Shown: positions 1 through 6,914, numbered from the stretch's first letter. The stretch is DNA of 22,024 bases from an uncultured Porphyromonas sp. (GCA_945965245.1 CAMFNC010000092.1:1-22024); one strand, 5' to 3'. Notes: generated by a model from the sequence alone, not told the origin. Made by a program: numbers and translations.

Positions 1-30
1 TTTATATATATTATAGGGTTAGTCTTTTCG

Positions 31-60
31 TAAAGATACAAATCAAAGTGTAAACCAAGC
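31..60 (-). promoter_or_regulatory. possible promoter for a gene left of the window
   Basis: On the minus strand TATCTTTA (31-38) is one base off the Bacteroidetes -7 consensus TAnnTTTG, and a TTGG lies about 18 bp upstream (near 57-60). It sits just past the stop of the Gate-domain gene and points out of the window. The downstream gene cannot be seen, so this is a weak call from motif and position only. Confidence 0.3.
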
Positions 61-80
61 CCAAATACCGATTTTTTCTT

Positions 81-1223
81 TTAGAAAATCACACCAATCA
101 ACACATAAAGCCAGTGAGCAAAGATACCGGCCACCAAACCGCCAATGGTGTGTGCGCCAATGGCCTGTGTGATCAGCTTGCGGTAATTGAGCGAGTCCAA
201 CATGGCGGTGTGCGTGCTCAAGAAGCCGCTCCAGCACATACCCATGGCCGTGAAAACCGCTACGGCATTACCGTCCAGAATACCTTGCTCCACAAAATTG
301 GGCACCAGACCCAAAGCCGCCCCCACGGCACCGAGGGTGGTGATGGGAAATGCTATCAATCGAGAGTCTTGGAAGCCGAAAAGCCATTGGAAGATAAAGT
401 CCACCTTATCTGCCAAAGCCGGCAGCAGTCCCACACCTTCATACGCCTTACCCAAAAACTCGCCGTTTTCGCCGGCGGGACCATTGGTCAGCATCATCAC
501 TGCCGTAGAGATAATCAACACCCCGGGGATGATGGCCATGCCCAAATCCACACCGGTTTTACCACCATCGAGAATTGCATTGAGCATTCGGAGGAAAGCA
601 TTCTCTTTGTGCTCCACCTCCACTTCTTCCTCCACATCGGACAAATCCACAGGAGCATTCATATCCGGATATTTCTTCAAAGTAAAGCGTTGCATCAAAC
701 GTGTGGAAATCACACTACCCACCAATGCACCTGCCAAACCGACCATTGCACCCGAACCGAAGCCCTGACCGGCCATGAAAATAATTACCACCAACCCCAT
801 ACCGAAAGCCGTACCAAAGTTGGTAAGCGAGACCAACTGATATTTTTTGAAATAGCGGCAGAATTTACGGTCTTTGGCCAGAGAAATGATGGCAGGGTTA
901 TCCGAAAGAAATGTCAGGATACCTCCCAAAGCCGATACACCGGGCAGATTATATACCGGTTTCATCAGCGGACGCAAAATGCGCTCCAGCATATCCACCA
1001 CATGAAACTCCACCAACAAACTGCCCAAAGCACCGCTCAACACGGTAATACCCATGATATAGAAGACGGTCTCCAGCAGCAGGTGATATGATGTCTGCAT
1101 GATAGTATTCAACATATTAGGTACACCCATTTGGAGTCCCACATAGCCGAATACGGCAAAAAACAGCACGATGAAACTCACGGCCTCAATCAGTTGCCTT
1201 ACAAAAGGACGATTTTTACTCAT
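81..1223 (-). CDS. Gate-domain (nucleoside recognition) integral membrane protein
   Basis: A 380-residue, highly hydrophobic protein. The first membrane segment is at about residues 11-31, several more glycine-rich segments follow, and a charged cytoplasmic-looking stretch (about 190-210, with DVEEEVEVEHKEN) splits it into two halves. Each half contains a glycine- and asparagine-bearing segment typical of Gate/nucleoside-recognition proteins (for example LTFLSDNPAII in the first half and GFLSTHTAMLDSL in the second). Relatives include spore maturation proteins SpmA/SpmB and YjiG/YjiH, whose substrates are mostly unproven. A transport role in the inner membrane is likely, but the substrate cannot be read from the sequence. 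The ATG start gives a sensible short cytoplasmic N terminus. No convincing promoter was found upstream, and the neighbours give no pathway hint. Confidence 0.82.
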   Translation of the reverse strand: MSKNRPFVRQLIEAVSFIVLFFAVFGYVGLQMGVPNMLNTIMQTSYHLLLETVFYIMGITVLSGALGSLLVEFHVVDMLERILRPLMKPVYNLPGVSALGGILTFLSDNPAIISLAKDRKFCRYFKKYQLVSLTNFGTAFGMGLVVIIFMAGQGFGSGAMVGLAGALVGSVISTRLMQRFTLKKYPDMNAPVDLSDVEEEVEVEHKENAFLRMLNAILDGGKTGVDLGMAIIPGVLIISTAVMMLTNGPAGENGEFLGKAYEGVGLLPALADKVDFIFQWLFGFQDSRLIAFPITTLGAVGAALGLVPNFVEQGILDGNAVAVFTAMGMCWSGFLSTHTAMLDSLNYRKLITQAIGAHTIGGLVAGIFAHWLYVLIGVIF

Positions 1224-1675
1224 AAATAATGATTTATTGTTTTAGGTTATTTTGAACTCACCCAAGTCCCACGGAATACTTTAATTATGCAATCACGGCT
1301 AAGACGATGCAAATTAACTACTATTTTATCATTTCAACAACACAATAAATGTTTTAATCGACTGCGAATTACTCAAAAAAGTATCGGAGGCACAGAAAAG
1401 ATGCTCAAGATCACTTCAGATGCCCTCCATATATTTTTAATGGTTAGATTTTATTTCCATTATTCAAAAACAAATGGCAAGACTCAAAAGCACAAACACC
1501 ATTTAATGTGGTATCGTTGGGATTTACCAATGGGAAGTCTGCATCCAATGCCAGCTCTCCTTCAATTGGCGTATTCTATTTTTTAATAATAAATTATTGC
1601 GCCCGATGATTAGAAATAAATGCGCGTTCGTTGCTCAAACCGACAGAGTCCGTACAAGCTGAAAGCAACATCTAT

Positions 1676-1780
1676 TCAGAAGCATCTAAAATATTTAGTC
1701 ACATTCACCCTTGTGGCTTCATGTGCCACCACTTCTTGCGCAATAAACTCGTTTTTGTAAATCATTCGCGTAGAGCGCAT
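1676..1780 (-). pseudogene. short degenerate ORF next to repeat copy 1
   Basis: A 34-codon ATG-initiated frame (begins MRSTRMIYKNEF, contains VTKYFRCF before TGA). The same frame stays open for about 18 more codons after the stop. It starts 16 bp outside the 22-bp tandem repeat, within the GTGGTGCACC flank shared with repeat copy 2. It may be a non-coding leader of the repeat element that happens to be open, or the tail of a dead gene. No family is recognised and there is no promoter match. Confidence 0.22.
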
Positions 1781-1796
1781 TGTGGTGCACCAAAAT

Positions 1797-1875
1797 TTTA
1801 TGCATAAAATGAATTTGATTTATGCATAAAACGCGCGTAATTTATACATAAAATGAAATCAATTTATGCACAAAA
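1797..1875 (+). repeat. 22-bp-period palindromic tandem repeat, copy 1
   Basis: Three complete 22-bp units (1797-1818, 1819-1840, 1841-1862) and a partial fourth (1863-1875) begin with TTTATGCATAAA or a one-base variant; the exact form is a perfect 12-bp palindrome. The spacers alternate: units 1 and 3 carry ATGAA-type spacers and unit 2 carries CGCGCG, giving a 44-bp higher-order pattern. The left flank (about 1781-1795) reads TGTGGTGCACCAAAA and resembles the terminal inverted repeat of the copy at 12656-12764. A matching right end is not evident, so this copy looks truncated or diverged. It starts 27 bp past the stop of the HAD gene. Confidence 0.85.
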
Positions 1876-1901
1876 AAACGAAGTCTGTGTTAGAAGAGGG
1901 A

Positions 1902-2765
1902 TTATCCCCCCATCAGGGAGGCTATCACACGGCTCAAGAGAATGGGGGCTGTGGATTGTGCTTGGGCGGAGGCATTGTATAAGATGGCAGTTTCGGTTTC
2001 GCACAGCATAGGCACATCGTTGGCGCCATCTCCCACCGCCAACCTATTCTCTACTCCACATCGGGCAGAGATCTGGCGCACGTAGGCGGCCTTATCTTCC
2101 GGCCCCACCACGGCATCGCTCAATCTTCCGGTCAGTCGGCCTCCGATGATTTCGGGACTTGTGCCCGTAACGCCGCAAAAAGCCGGATAGCGGTGCGCCA
2201 AAGCCTCCGAAAAACATCGGAATGCTCCGGACACGATATAGGACGAACAGTTCAATAAAGACAAGACTTGCGCCAAATCCGGTATCACGGGCATATCCTG
2301 TGTCAGTGCATCCAATTCGGATACCGGCAGCCCCGTGAGCATGGCCACGCGACAGATAAAACTTTCCGAAAAGGGTACGGCTCCGCTCATGGTCATCAGC
2401 GTGAGCCGCCTCATGGTATCATCGGCACACTGGCGCATACCCAACTCTACCATCAGTTCGGTGGCAATGAGCGTATTATCCAAATCGAAAAACGCCACTT
2501 GAGGTTTTGAGGCATCGACAGGTCGCAGCACACAGACCGGCTGCTGCCCCTGCAAGGCGATGAGTCGAGGCAGTAGAGCCGTGCGAAGGGCGTGGCGCGA
2601 TGAGGAAGCCAAACGATAGGTTGCCTTTCCGCGAACCAACGGTTCATAAGTGCACCCGTCCCAAAGGTCGAGTTCCACTACCGTCCGCTCGAATATCGCC
2701 ACGGTATGTGAGGAAACATCATTATTTATATAAAGGTGAATATCTTCGTTATACGCTTTATTCAT
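1902..2765 (-). CDS. HAD-superfamily phosphatase, phosphoserine-phosphatase-like (subclass IB)
   Basis: A 287-residue protein with all four HAD motifs in its last two thirds: FFDLDNTL (nucleophile Asp94, Asp96), a serine in IVSGAF (about 179), Lys225 in PEDKAAY, and AVGDGANDVPML (Asp246, Asp250). The order and the GDGAND motif match phosphoserine phosphatase SerB and relatives. The first 90 residues match nothing I know and are not an ACT domain. It probably removes phosphate from a small molecule in the cytosol; serine phosphate is one candidate. It is divergent from cobU with only 60 bp between starts, so a link to the cobalamin operon is possible but unproven. The minus-strand -7 box at 2773-2780 would give an almost leaderless mRNA. 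Confidence 0.8.
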   Translation of the reverse strand: MNKAYNEDIHLYINNDVSSHTVAIFERTVVELDLWDGCTYEPLVRGKATYRLASSSRHALRTALLPRLIALQGQQPVCVLRPVDASKPQVAFFDLDNTLIATELMVELGMRQCADDTMRRLTLMTMSGAVPFSESFICRVAMLTGLPVSELDALTQDMPVIPDLAQVLSLLNCSSYIVSGAFRCFSEALAHRYPAFCGVTGTSPEIIGGRLTGRLSDAVVGPEDKAAYVRQISARCGVENRLAVGDGANDVPMLCETETAILYNASAQAQSTAPILLSRVIASLMGG

Positions 2766-2772
2766 AGTGTTA

Positions 2773-2800
2773 CAAAGATATAATCTTTACTTTTGCACAA
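2773..2800 (-). promoter_or_regulatory. promoter for the HAD phosphatase
   Basis: On the minus strand TATCTTTG (2773-2780) matches the Bacteroidetes -7 consensus TAnnTTTG exactly, with a TTG 17 bp upstream (2798-2800). The predicted start of transcription is about 2766-2768, immediately before the ATG at 2765, so the leader would be only a few bases. It overlaps the opposing cob promoter. Confidence 0.55.
2788..2795 (+). promoter_or_regulatory. -7 element of the cobUTSC operon promoter
   Basis: TACTTTTG matches TAnnTTTG exactly. Transcription should begin near 2802, leaving about 24 bases before the cobU ATG at 2826. That is too short for a cobalamin riboswitch. The in-frame TTG at 2793 lies inside this box, which argues against it as the start codon. 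No clear TTTG was found at -33. Confidence 0.6.
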
Positions 2801-2825
2801 GATAAATCTATCCATCCAAGTAAAT

Positions 2826-3350
2826 ATGTCACGCATCATCCTGATAACCGGTGGACAGCGGTCCGGCAAAAGCACGTATGCAGAATCCATGGCACTGGGG
2901 CTTTCGGCGCATCCCATCTATATGGCCACGGCCAAAATCTGGGACGAAGAGTTTGCCGAACGTGTGCACGCTCACCAAGAGCGAAGAGGACCAGAGTGGG
3001 TTAATATAGAAGAGGAAAAATATCTGAGTCGCCACAACCGCGAAAGGGCTACCTTTCTGATAGACTGTGTGACGCTGTGGAGTACGAATTTCTTTTTCGA
3101 AAACGATAGCGATGTGCAGCAATCGCTCGCACAGCTCCAGGCCGAATTCGATGCCTTTACCGCTCCGGACTCCACTTATATTTTCGTGACCAACGAAATA
3201 GGACTGGGTGGAGTTTCCGAAAACACCATACAACGCAGATACACAGACCTTTTGGGCTGGTTCAACCAATATATTGCCGAGCGTGCCGATGAGGTTATCC
3301 TCATGATATCCGGCATACCGGTAACCATCAAAACTTCCACTTCATGGTAA
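2826..3350 (+). CDS. cobU: adenosylcobinamide kinase / adenosylcobinamide-phosphate guanylyltransferase
   Basis: A 174-residue protein, the normal length for CobU/CobP. It phosphorylates adenosylcobinamide and then transfers GMP to give adenosylcobinamide-GDP. Visible features: the P-loop GGQRSGKS at residues 9-16; the segment RVHAHQERRGPEW, in which His50 aligns with the guanylylated histidine; VTNEIGLGGVSEN; and the C-terminal ISGIPVTIK. The ATG at 2826 is preferred over an in-frame TTG at 2793, which falls in the promoter. It is the first gene of the cob operon, and its stop overlaps the cobT start by 7 bp, suggesting translational coupling. Confidence 0.95.
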   Translation: MSRIILITGGQRSGKSTYAESMALGLSAHPIYMATAKIWDEEFAERVHAHQERRGPEWVNIEEEKYLSRHNRERATFLIDCVTLWSTNFFFENDSDVQQSLAQLQAEFDAFTAPDSTYIFVTNEIGLGGVSENTIQRRYTDLLGWFNQYIAERADEVILMISGIPVTIKTSTSW

Positions 3351-4387
3351 CATTCAACATCCGAAAGCCGGATCAGAAAATCCGTACAGCCTTAGAATTC
3401 AAAAACAACGACCTCACGAAACCCAAAGGTGCCTTGGGGAGATTGGAGGATTTGGCCATACAAATTGGTCTTATCCAACAAACGCTGACTCCGCACCTCT
3501 CGAACCCACACAATATACTCTTTGCAGGCGACCACGGTGCTGTGGCAGAAAACATCAGCAAAAGCCCCAAAGAAATCACATGGCAGGTGCTCTACAACTT
3601 TGTACAGGGAGGTCAGGGTATCAATTTCCTATGCAATCAGCACGGATTTAAGTTGGTGATTGTGGATGTGGGCGTGGATCATGATTTCGAACTGGATATG
3701 CCTATCGTGCATCGAAAGATTGCCTACGGCACCCGAAATTATTGCCACGAGGCTGCCATGAATACCAAGGAAATGGAAATGGCTCTGATGTGCGGTGCCG
3801 AGCAAGTTCGGCTGGCATACAACCGAGGATGCAATGTGCTGAGTTTCGGCGAAATGGGTATTACGAATACTTCTGCCTCTGCCATCTGGATGAGTCTTTT
3901 TACCGGCATAAACCTTAAACTATGTGTAGGAGCCGGCAGCGGTTTGGACAATGACGGGGTGCGACACAAATATGAAGTGCTAAGAAGTGCCATCAATAGC
4001 TTTACCGGCAATCGTGAGGATGCGTGGGAGATTATGCGCTATTTCGGAGGGTTCGAAATGGTGGCAGCCGTGGGGGGTATGATGCAGGCTGCCGAACTGA
4101 GCATGGTTATTCTGGTAGATGGTTTCATCATGACGGCTTGTATGCTGGCAGCTTCGCGCATCTATCCCGACATTTTGGATTATGCTGTATTCGGGCATCA
4201 AGGAGACGAAACCGGGCACAAGCTGATGCTTGATGCCATGAAAGTCCGTCCGCTGCTGCATCTGGATATGCGCTTGGGAGAAGGCACCGGTGCCGTATGC
4301 GCCTACCCCATTGTGGATAGTGCCGTGAGGATGATGTGCGAGATGCGTACCTTCCACAGTGCAGAAATGACCAAATATTTCGAATAA
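3344..4387 (+). CDS. cobT: nicotinate-nucleotide--dimethylbenzimidazole phosphoribosyltransferase
   Basis: A 347-residue protein, the usual CobT length. It activates the lower-ligand base (dimethylbenzimidazole or another base) with nicotinate mononucleotide to give the alpha-riboside phosphate. Visible features: KPKGALGRLEDLA at about residues 26-38; the FAGDHGAVAENIS segment; GEMGITNTSASA; and LGEGTGA near the C terminus, whose glutamate (about 313) corresponds to the catalytic base. It overlaps cobU by 7 bp and ends 19 bp before cobS, so all are read as one operon. Which base the enzyme prefers cannot be read from the sequence. Confidence 0.96.
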   Translation: MVTFNIRKPDQKIRTALEFKNNDLTKPKGALGRLEDLAIQIGLIQQTLTPHLSNPHNILFAGDHGAVAENISKSPKEITWQVLYNFVQGGQGINFLCNQHGFKLVIVDVGVDHDFELDMPIVHRKIAYGTRNYCHEAAMNTKEMEMALMCGAEQVRLAYNRGCNVLSFGEMGITNTSASAIWMSLFTGINLKLCVGAGSGLDNDGVRHKYEVLRSAINSFTGNREDAWEIMRYFGGFEMVAAVGGMMQAAELSMVILVDGFIMTACMLAASRIYPDILDYAVFGHQGDETGHKLMLDAMKVRPLLHLDMRLGEGTGAVCAYPIVDSAVRMMCEMRTFHSAEMTKYFE

Positions 4388-4406
4388 TCTTTCACCGCTT
4401 TTCATC

Positions 4407-5168
4407 ATGTTTAACGCCCTGCTTGCCGCCCTCATTCTTTACACCCGCCTGCCATTCGGGCGAATTAAACAATTGCCTGCCGAAAGTTTCAGTCGCGCCA
4501 CCGATTGGTGGCCTTGGGTGGGATTCTTAACAGGCGGACTGCTGGTCGGCGGAGCCTTGTTGGGATTTGCATTGGGGGCAAACAGTTTCGTGATCGCACT
4601 CATGGCCATTCTGATGCGATTAATATGCACCGGAGCATTTCACGAAGACGGATTGGCGGATTTCTTCGATGGTTTCGGTGGCGGACACAGCCGCGAGCGC
4701 ATCTTGGAAATCATGAAAGATTCGCATATCGGCACGTACGGCGTTATTGCGCTCATTCTGTATTTTTTATCTTTTCATCATCTGATAGGGCATTTTGTAG
4801 GAGGCTTGCTATTTCTTTGGCTGGCAGACCCCTTGGCCAAAAGTACCGCACTGAGTTTGGTCGTCGGTTTGCCGTATGCACGCAAGGCCGAAGCCGCCAA
4901 AACACAAATGATATACAATCCGCCTCACGGCTTGCGCTTGGTGCTTGCACTTTTACCCGGCATAATCGCTTTCGGTATGCTTTTCGCGCTCTTCGGATAC
5001 TGTGTATTGGGAGGATTACTGCTGATGCTGCTGGTCATGACATTTATTTTTGTTCTGCTTCGCCACAAGCTGAGCGGTTATACGGGCGATTGTTGCGGGG
5101 CATCTTTCCTATTGTGCGAATTGACCTTTTACTTCGGCACTTACTTTGCAGGAACGTTTCTATTATAA
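4407..5168 (+). CDS. cobS: adenosylcobinamide-GDP ribazoletransferase (cobalamin synthase)
   Basis: A 253-residue polytopic inner-membrane protein that joins adenosylcobinamide-GDP to alpha-ribazole (phosphate) to make adenosylcobalamin (phosphate). The diagnostic acidic signature is present: HEDGLADFFDGFGGG at residues 79-93 (Glu80, Asp81, Asp85 and Asp88 are the expected metal ligands), followed by MKDSHIGTYG. An N-terminal LYTRLPFG and several hydrophobic segments (about 40-72, 115-145, 185-215) fit the family. It is the third gene of the operon, and cobC starts 4 bp after its stop. Confidence 0.95.
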   Translation: MFNALLAALILYTRLPFGRIKQLPAESFSRATDWWPWVGFLTGGLLVGGALLGFALGANSFVIALMAILMRLICTGAFHEDGLADFFDGFGGGHSRERILEIMKDSHIGTYGVIALILYFLSFHHLIGHFVGGLLFLWLADPLAKSTALSLVVGLPYARKAEAAKTQMIYNPPHGLRLVLALLPGIIAFGMLFALFGYCVLGGLLLMLLVMTFIFVLLRHKLSGYTGDCCGASFLLCELTFYFGTYFAGTFLL

Positions 5169-5172
5169 GCCG

Positions 5173-5712
5173 ATGGATATTTTCTTAATTCGCCACACCA
5201 CCCCACGGGTCAATCCGGGTATTTGCTACGGGCAAACCGATTTGGATGTGGCAGACACGTTTCTTGAAGAAGCAACTCTGGTGTGTGACCGGCTATCAGC
5301 CTGTGGCTCCAACCCCATTGTATATAGCAGCCCGCTGATACGCTGCCGCAAATTGGCAAGCTATTGCGGCTTCGACTCCTCCATACTGGACGCCCGTCTG
5401 ATGGAAAAGAATTTCGGTGTCTGGGAAATGAAGCCGTGGGATACTATCCGTGGTCCCGAAGCCGAACGATGGTACAATAACTGGACAGAAGTAGCGCCGC
5501 CCGATGGGGAGAGTTTGGTGCAACAGTATGAGCGTATGGCAGCCTTTTTCGATGAATTGAAAGTGCGGCATGCCGATTCCAACCGGCCTATTTTTATTTT
5601 CACGCACGGAGGCATTCAGACACTTGCGGGGGTATATGCCGGTTTGTATCCGATGGCAGAGTGTTTCGAGCACACCCTGCCCTACGGCAGCCTACTCGCA
5701 CTCTCATTATAG
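5173..5712 (+). CDS. cobC: alpha-ribazole phosphatase (histidine phosphatase family)
   Basis: A 179-residue phosphoglycerate-mutase-like phosphatase, starting MDIFLIRHTTP. The catalytic His8 lies in RHTTP, followed by GICYGQTDLDV typical of CobC. Glu85 in FGVWEM and His145 in FTHGGIQT complete the active site. It dephosphorylates alpha-ribazole phosphate or adenosylcobalamin phosphate, the final step of nucleotide-loop assembly. The start at 5173 places the catalytic strand at the very N terminus, as in relatives, and lies 4 bp past the cobS stop. An upstream in-frame ATG at 5146 would overlap cobS and add nine unlikely residues. No terminator is seen after it. Confidence 0.9.
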   Translation: MDIFLIRHTTPRVNPGICYGQTDLDVADTFLEEATLVCDRLSACGSNPIVYSSPLIRCRKLASYCGFDSSILDARLMEKNFGVWEMKPWDTIRGPEAERWYNNWTEVAPPDGESLVQQYERMAAFFDELKVRHADSNRPIFIFTHGGIQTLAGVYAGLYPMAECFEHTLPYGSLLALSL

Positions 5713-5768
5713 CATATTTAAGGTAAGCAACGGGCGCATAATCTCCGATAAATACCTATTCGTGAGGA

Positions 5769-5799
5769 TTTCGGATGTTATGCCAACCCATTATATTTG
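5769..5799 (+). promoter_or_regulatory. promoter for the methyltransferase gene
   Basis: TATATTTG (5792-5799) matches TAnnTTTG, and a near-consensus TTTCG (5769-5773) lies about 18 bp upstream. Transcription would start near 5805. The ATG at 5775 therefore lies upstream of the transcript, which supports a start at 5829 (or 5835). The gene can thus be expressed apart from the cob operon. Confidence 0.6.
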
Positions 5800-5828
5800 T
5801 ACATGGACTTTTTAATCCGGTCCGGTCG

Positions 5829-6497
5829 ATGAATATGCAACAGAAAAATACCTATCGCAAGCAGACCAACCGATATGACGATGTGCTCACGGCACGCAAA
5901 TGGTGGTCATGGATTTATATGCACCTTATTTGGCGTGTGGATGATAATGTCATGACGCGCGAAGTCATGAAGATGATACCGGACGATTTCGGCGGAAAGC
6001 TATTGGACGTACCGGTGGGGACGGCTATCTTCACGGCGGCGAAATACGGCACACTGTCCCATGCCCAAATCGTGGGGCTGGACTATTCGAGAGAGATGCT
6101 CGCCGTGGCGAAGCAGAGAAAAGAGGCTTGCGAACTGAAAAATCTAACGCTGATACAGGGGGATGTGGGCAATCTGCCTTTCGGAGACGGAAGCTTCGAC
6201 ATCGTGCTTTCGATGAACGGATTTCATGTCTTTCCGGACAAGCGGAAAGCCTTCGATGAAACGTATCGGGTGCTAAGACCTGGTGGCTGTTTCTGCGGCT
6301 GTTTCTACGTGAAAGGTGAACGCAAACCCGCCGATTGGCTTGTGCGCCACTTCTTGAACAAAAAAGGATTGTTTCGTCCTCCGCACTTCACATTGGCAGA
6401 AGCCTCTACCCTGCTGTCCGATTTGTATGACGGCAATGTCGTACTCCAAAACCATCGGTCAATGCTGATTTTCAAATGTATCAAACCTAATTCATAA
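5829..6497 (+). CDS. class I SAM-dependent methyltransferase
   Basis: About 222 residues with a Rossmann methyltransferase core. Motif I is LLDVPVGTAIFT (about residues 58-69; the usual GxG is partly replaced by PVG). The acidic ribose-binding residue is in GLDYSREML (Asp85). Motif IV region is LPFGDGSFDIVLS, and RVLRPGG follows. An N-terminal helix-rich part (RYDDVLTARKWW) precedes the core. This is the Methyltransf_11/25 type; the substrate is unknown. It follows the cob operon by 116 bp but has its own promoter, so a cobalamin role is not implied. A 41-codon ORF starts 4 bp after the stop. Confidence 0.82.
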   Translation: MNMQQKNTYRKQTNRYDDVLTARKWWSWIYMHLIWRVDDNVMTREVMKMIPDDFGGKLLDVPVGTAIFTAAKYGTLSHAQIVGLDYSREMLAVAKQRKEACELKNLTLIQGDVGNLPFGDGSFDIVLSMNGFHVFPDKRKAFDETYRVLRPGGCFCGCFYVKGERKPADWLVRHFLNKKGLFRPPHFTLAEASTLLSDLYDGNVVLQNHRSMLIFKCIKPNS

Positions 6498-6501
6498 TCC
6501 T

Positions 6502-6627
6502 ATGAGCGTAATCAATTTCACCGATAATGAGTCGGTAACCATGGTGCAGGGAGTGGGCGGTTTATTCTTCTGCCGGGAAACTTGGATGAGCCGCAAGAGT
6601 GATTCTCCAACAGAAGAGACCAAGTAA
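6502..6627 (+). CDS. small hypothetical ORF (41 aa)
   Basis: ATG at 6502, stop TAA at 6625-6627. It begins 4 bp after the methyltransferase stop and ends 7 bp before a strong terminator, which fits translation from the same mRNA. The peptide has a segment VTMVQGVGGLFF and a polar, charged C-terminal tail (RKSDSPTEETK). The MVQGVGGLFF stretch is vaguely like the N terminus of VOC/glyoxalase proteins, so it could be a stub of one, but the match is too short to rely on. It may be a real small protein or chance. Confidence 0.35.
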   Translation: MSVINFTDNESVTMVQGVGGLFFCRETWMSRKSDSPTEETK

Positions 6628-6634
6628 CACCTCC

Positions 6635-6669
6635 AAGCCCTTGGCCCCTCAGGCCGTCAAGGGCTTTTT
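6635..6669 (+). terminator. rho-independent terminator after the methyltransferase unit
   Basis: A 9 bp perfect stem, AAGCCCTTG (6635-6643) with CAAGGGCTT (6658-6666). A second inner GGCC/GGCC pairing lies in the loop and a T run follows (6665-6669). It ends the methyltransferase and 41-codon ORF transcript. Confidence 0.85.
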
Positions 6670-6914
6670 CATCTATACGCCCTTTTCTTCTTCCACGTAA
6701 AAACCATCAAAGAGTTCCGTGAGAATCTGTTGATTGACGAACACCAAGAGCTTTTTCCGTATCTGGTAACCAACCGATTTTCATGAAAGAGAGTGTGCTA
6801 TTCCAATACGACAATTACGAAATCACCGGCTTCGGGGAAGGTATTCCACCTTCCTGTATAGTACCCTACGAGGAAGTGATGCCTTTTCTCCTGGCAAGCG
6901 ACCTAATCAAATAA
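6667..6914 (+). pseudogene. truncated, frameshifted DUF3298-domain remnant
   Basis: Two frames read as one protein end. The first (6667-6783) has TIKEFRENLLIDEHQELF and stops at TGA (6782-6784). The second (6783-6914, 43 codons from ATG) has LFQYDNYEITGFGEGIP and then CIVPYEEVMPFL. The latter matches the C-terminal signature of DUF3298/RsiV-like proteins (F-Y-x-x-Y-E-I-x-P-x-x-x-G-I-P ... P-Y-S-E). One inserted base near 6782 would join them. The N-terminal 150-200 residues of such a protein are missing, because the terminator and 41-codon ORF lie there. It is therefore most likely a dead fragment. A live 43-residue peptide cannot be excluded. Confidence 0.55.

Larger units (their letters stand above)
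1224..1901. other. 678 bp gap with decayed reading frames and a repeat element
   Basis: No intact gene is convincing here. On the minus strand there are three short open stretches: 1676-1780 (34 codons from ATG), 1593-1673 (about 25 codons beginning MLLSACTDS, which looks like a lipobox but has no signal peptide before it) and 1444-1575 (43 codons, no start, including the stretch EGELALDADFPLVNPNDTTL). The second and third are in one frame, separated by two stops and five codons. Their composition is protein-like but I recognise no family. The right end holds repeat copy 1 (1797-1875). This may be a decayed gene or the body of a repeat element. Confidence 0.5.

Noticed and set aside
114..1091. 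A 325-codon plus-strand ORF
   Set aside because: It is the antisense shadow of the Gate-domain membrane gene. Its product is rich in His and Gln, has no recognisable domain, and the minus frame shows clear membrane segments.
1287..1586. A 99-codon plus-strand ORF in the gap
   Set aside because: No promoter, low-complexity basic composition and no motif. The opposite strand looks more protein-like in the same stretch.
1797..1875. CRISPR array reading of the 22-bp repeats
   Set aside because: Units are contiguous with no unique spacers of 30 bases or so, each is a palindrome, and no cas genes are nearby.
1732..1895. Longer terminal inverted repeats around copy 1 (ACTCGTTTTTGT near 1746-1757 against the reverse complement of 1871-1885)
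   Set aside because: The match needs several gaps and could reflect A/T-rich composition; not convincing without other copies.
1902..2765. Naming the HAD protein serB outright
   Set aside because: The catalytic motifs fit, but the N-terminal domain is unlike known SerB and the genomic context points to cobalamin genes rather than serine synthesis.
2793..2825. TTG start at 2793 for cobU
   Set aside because: The codon lies inside the promoter's -7 box, and the ATG at 2826 gives the normal CobU N terminus.
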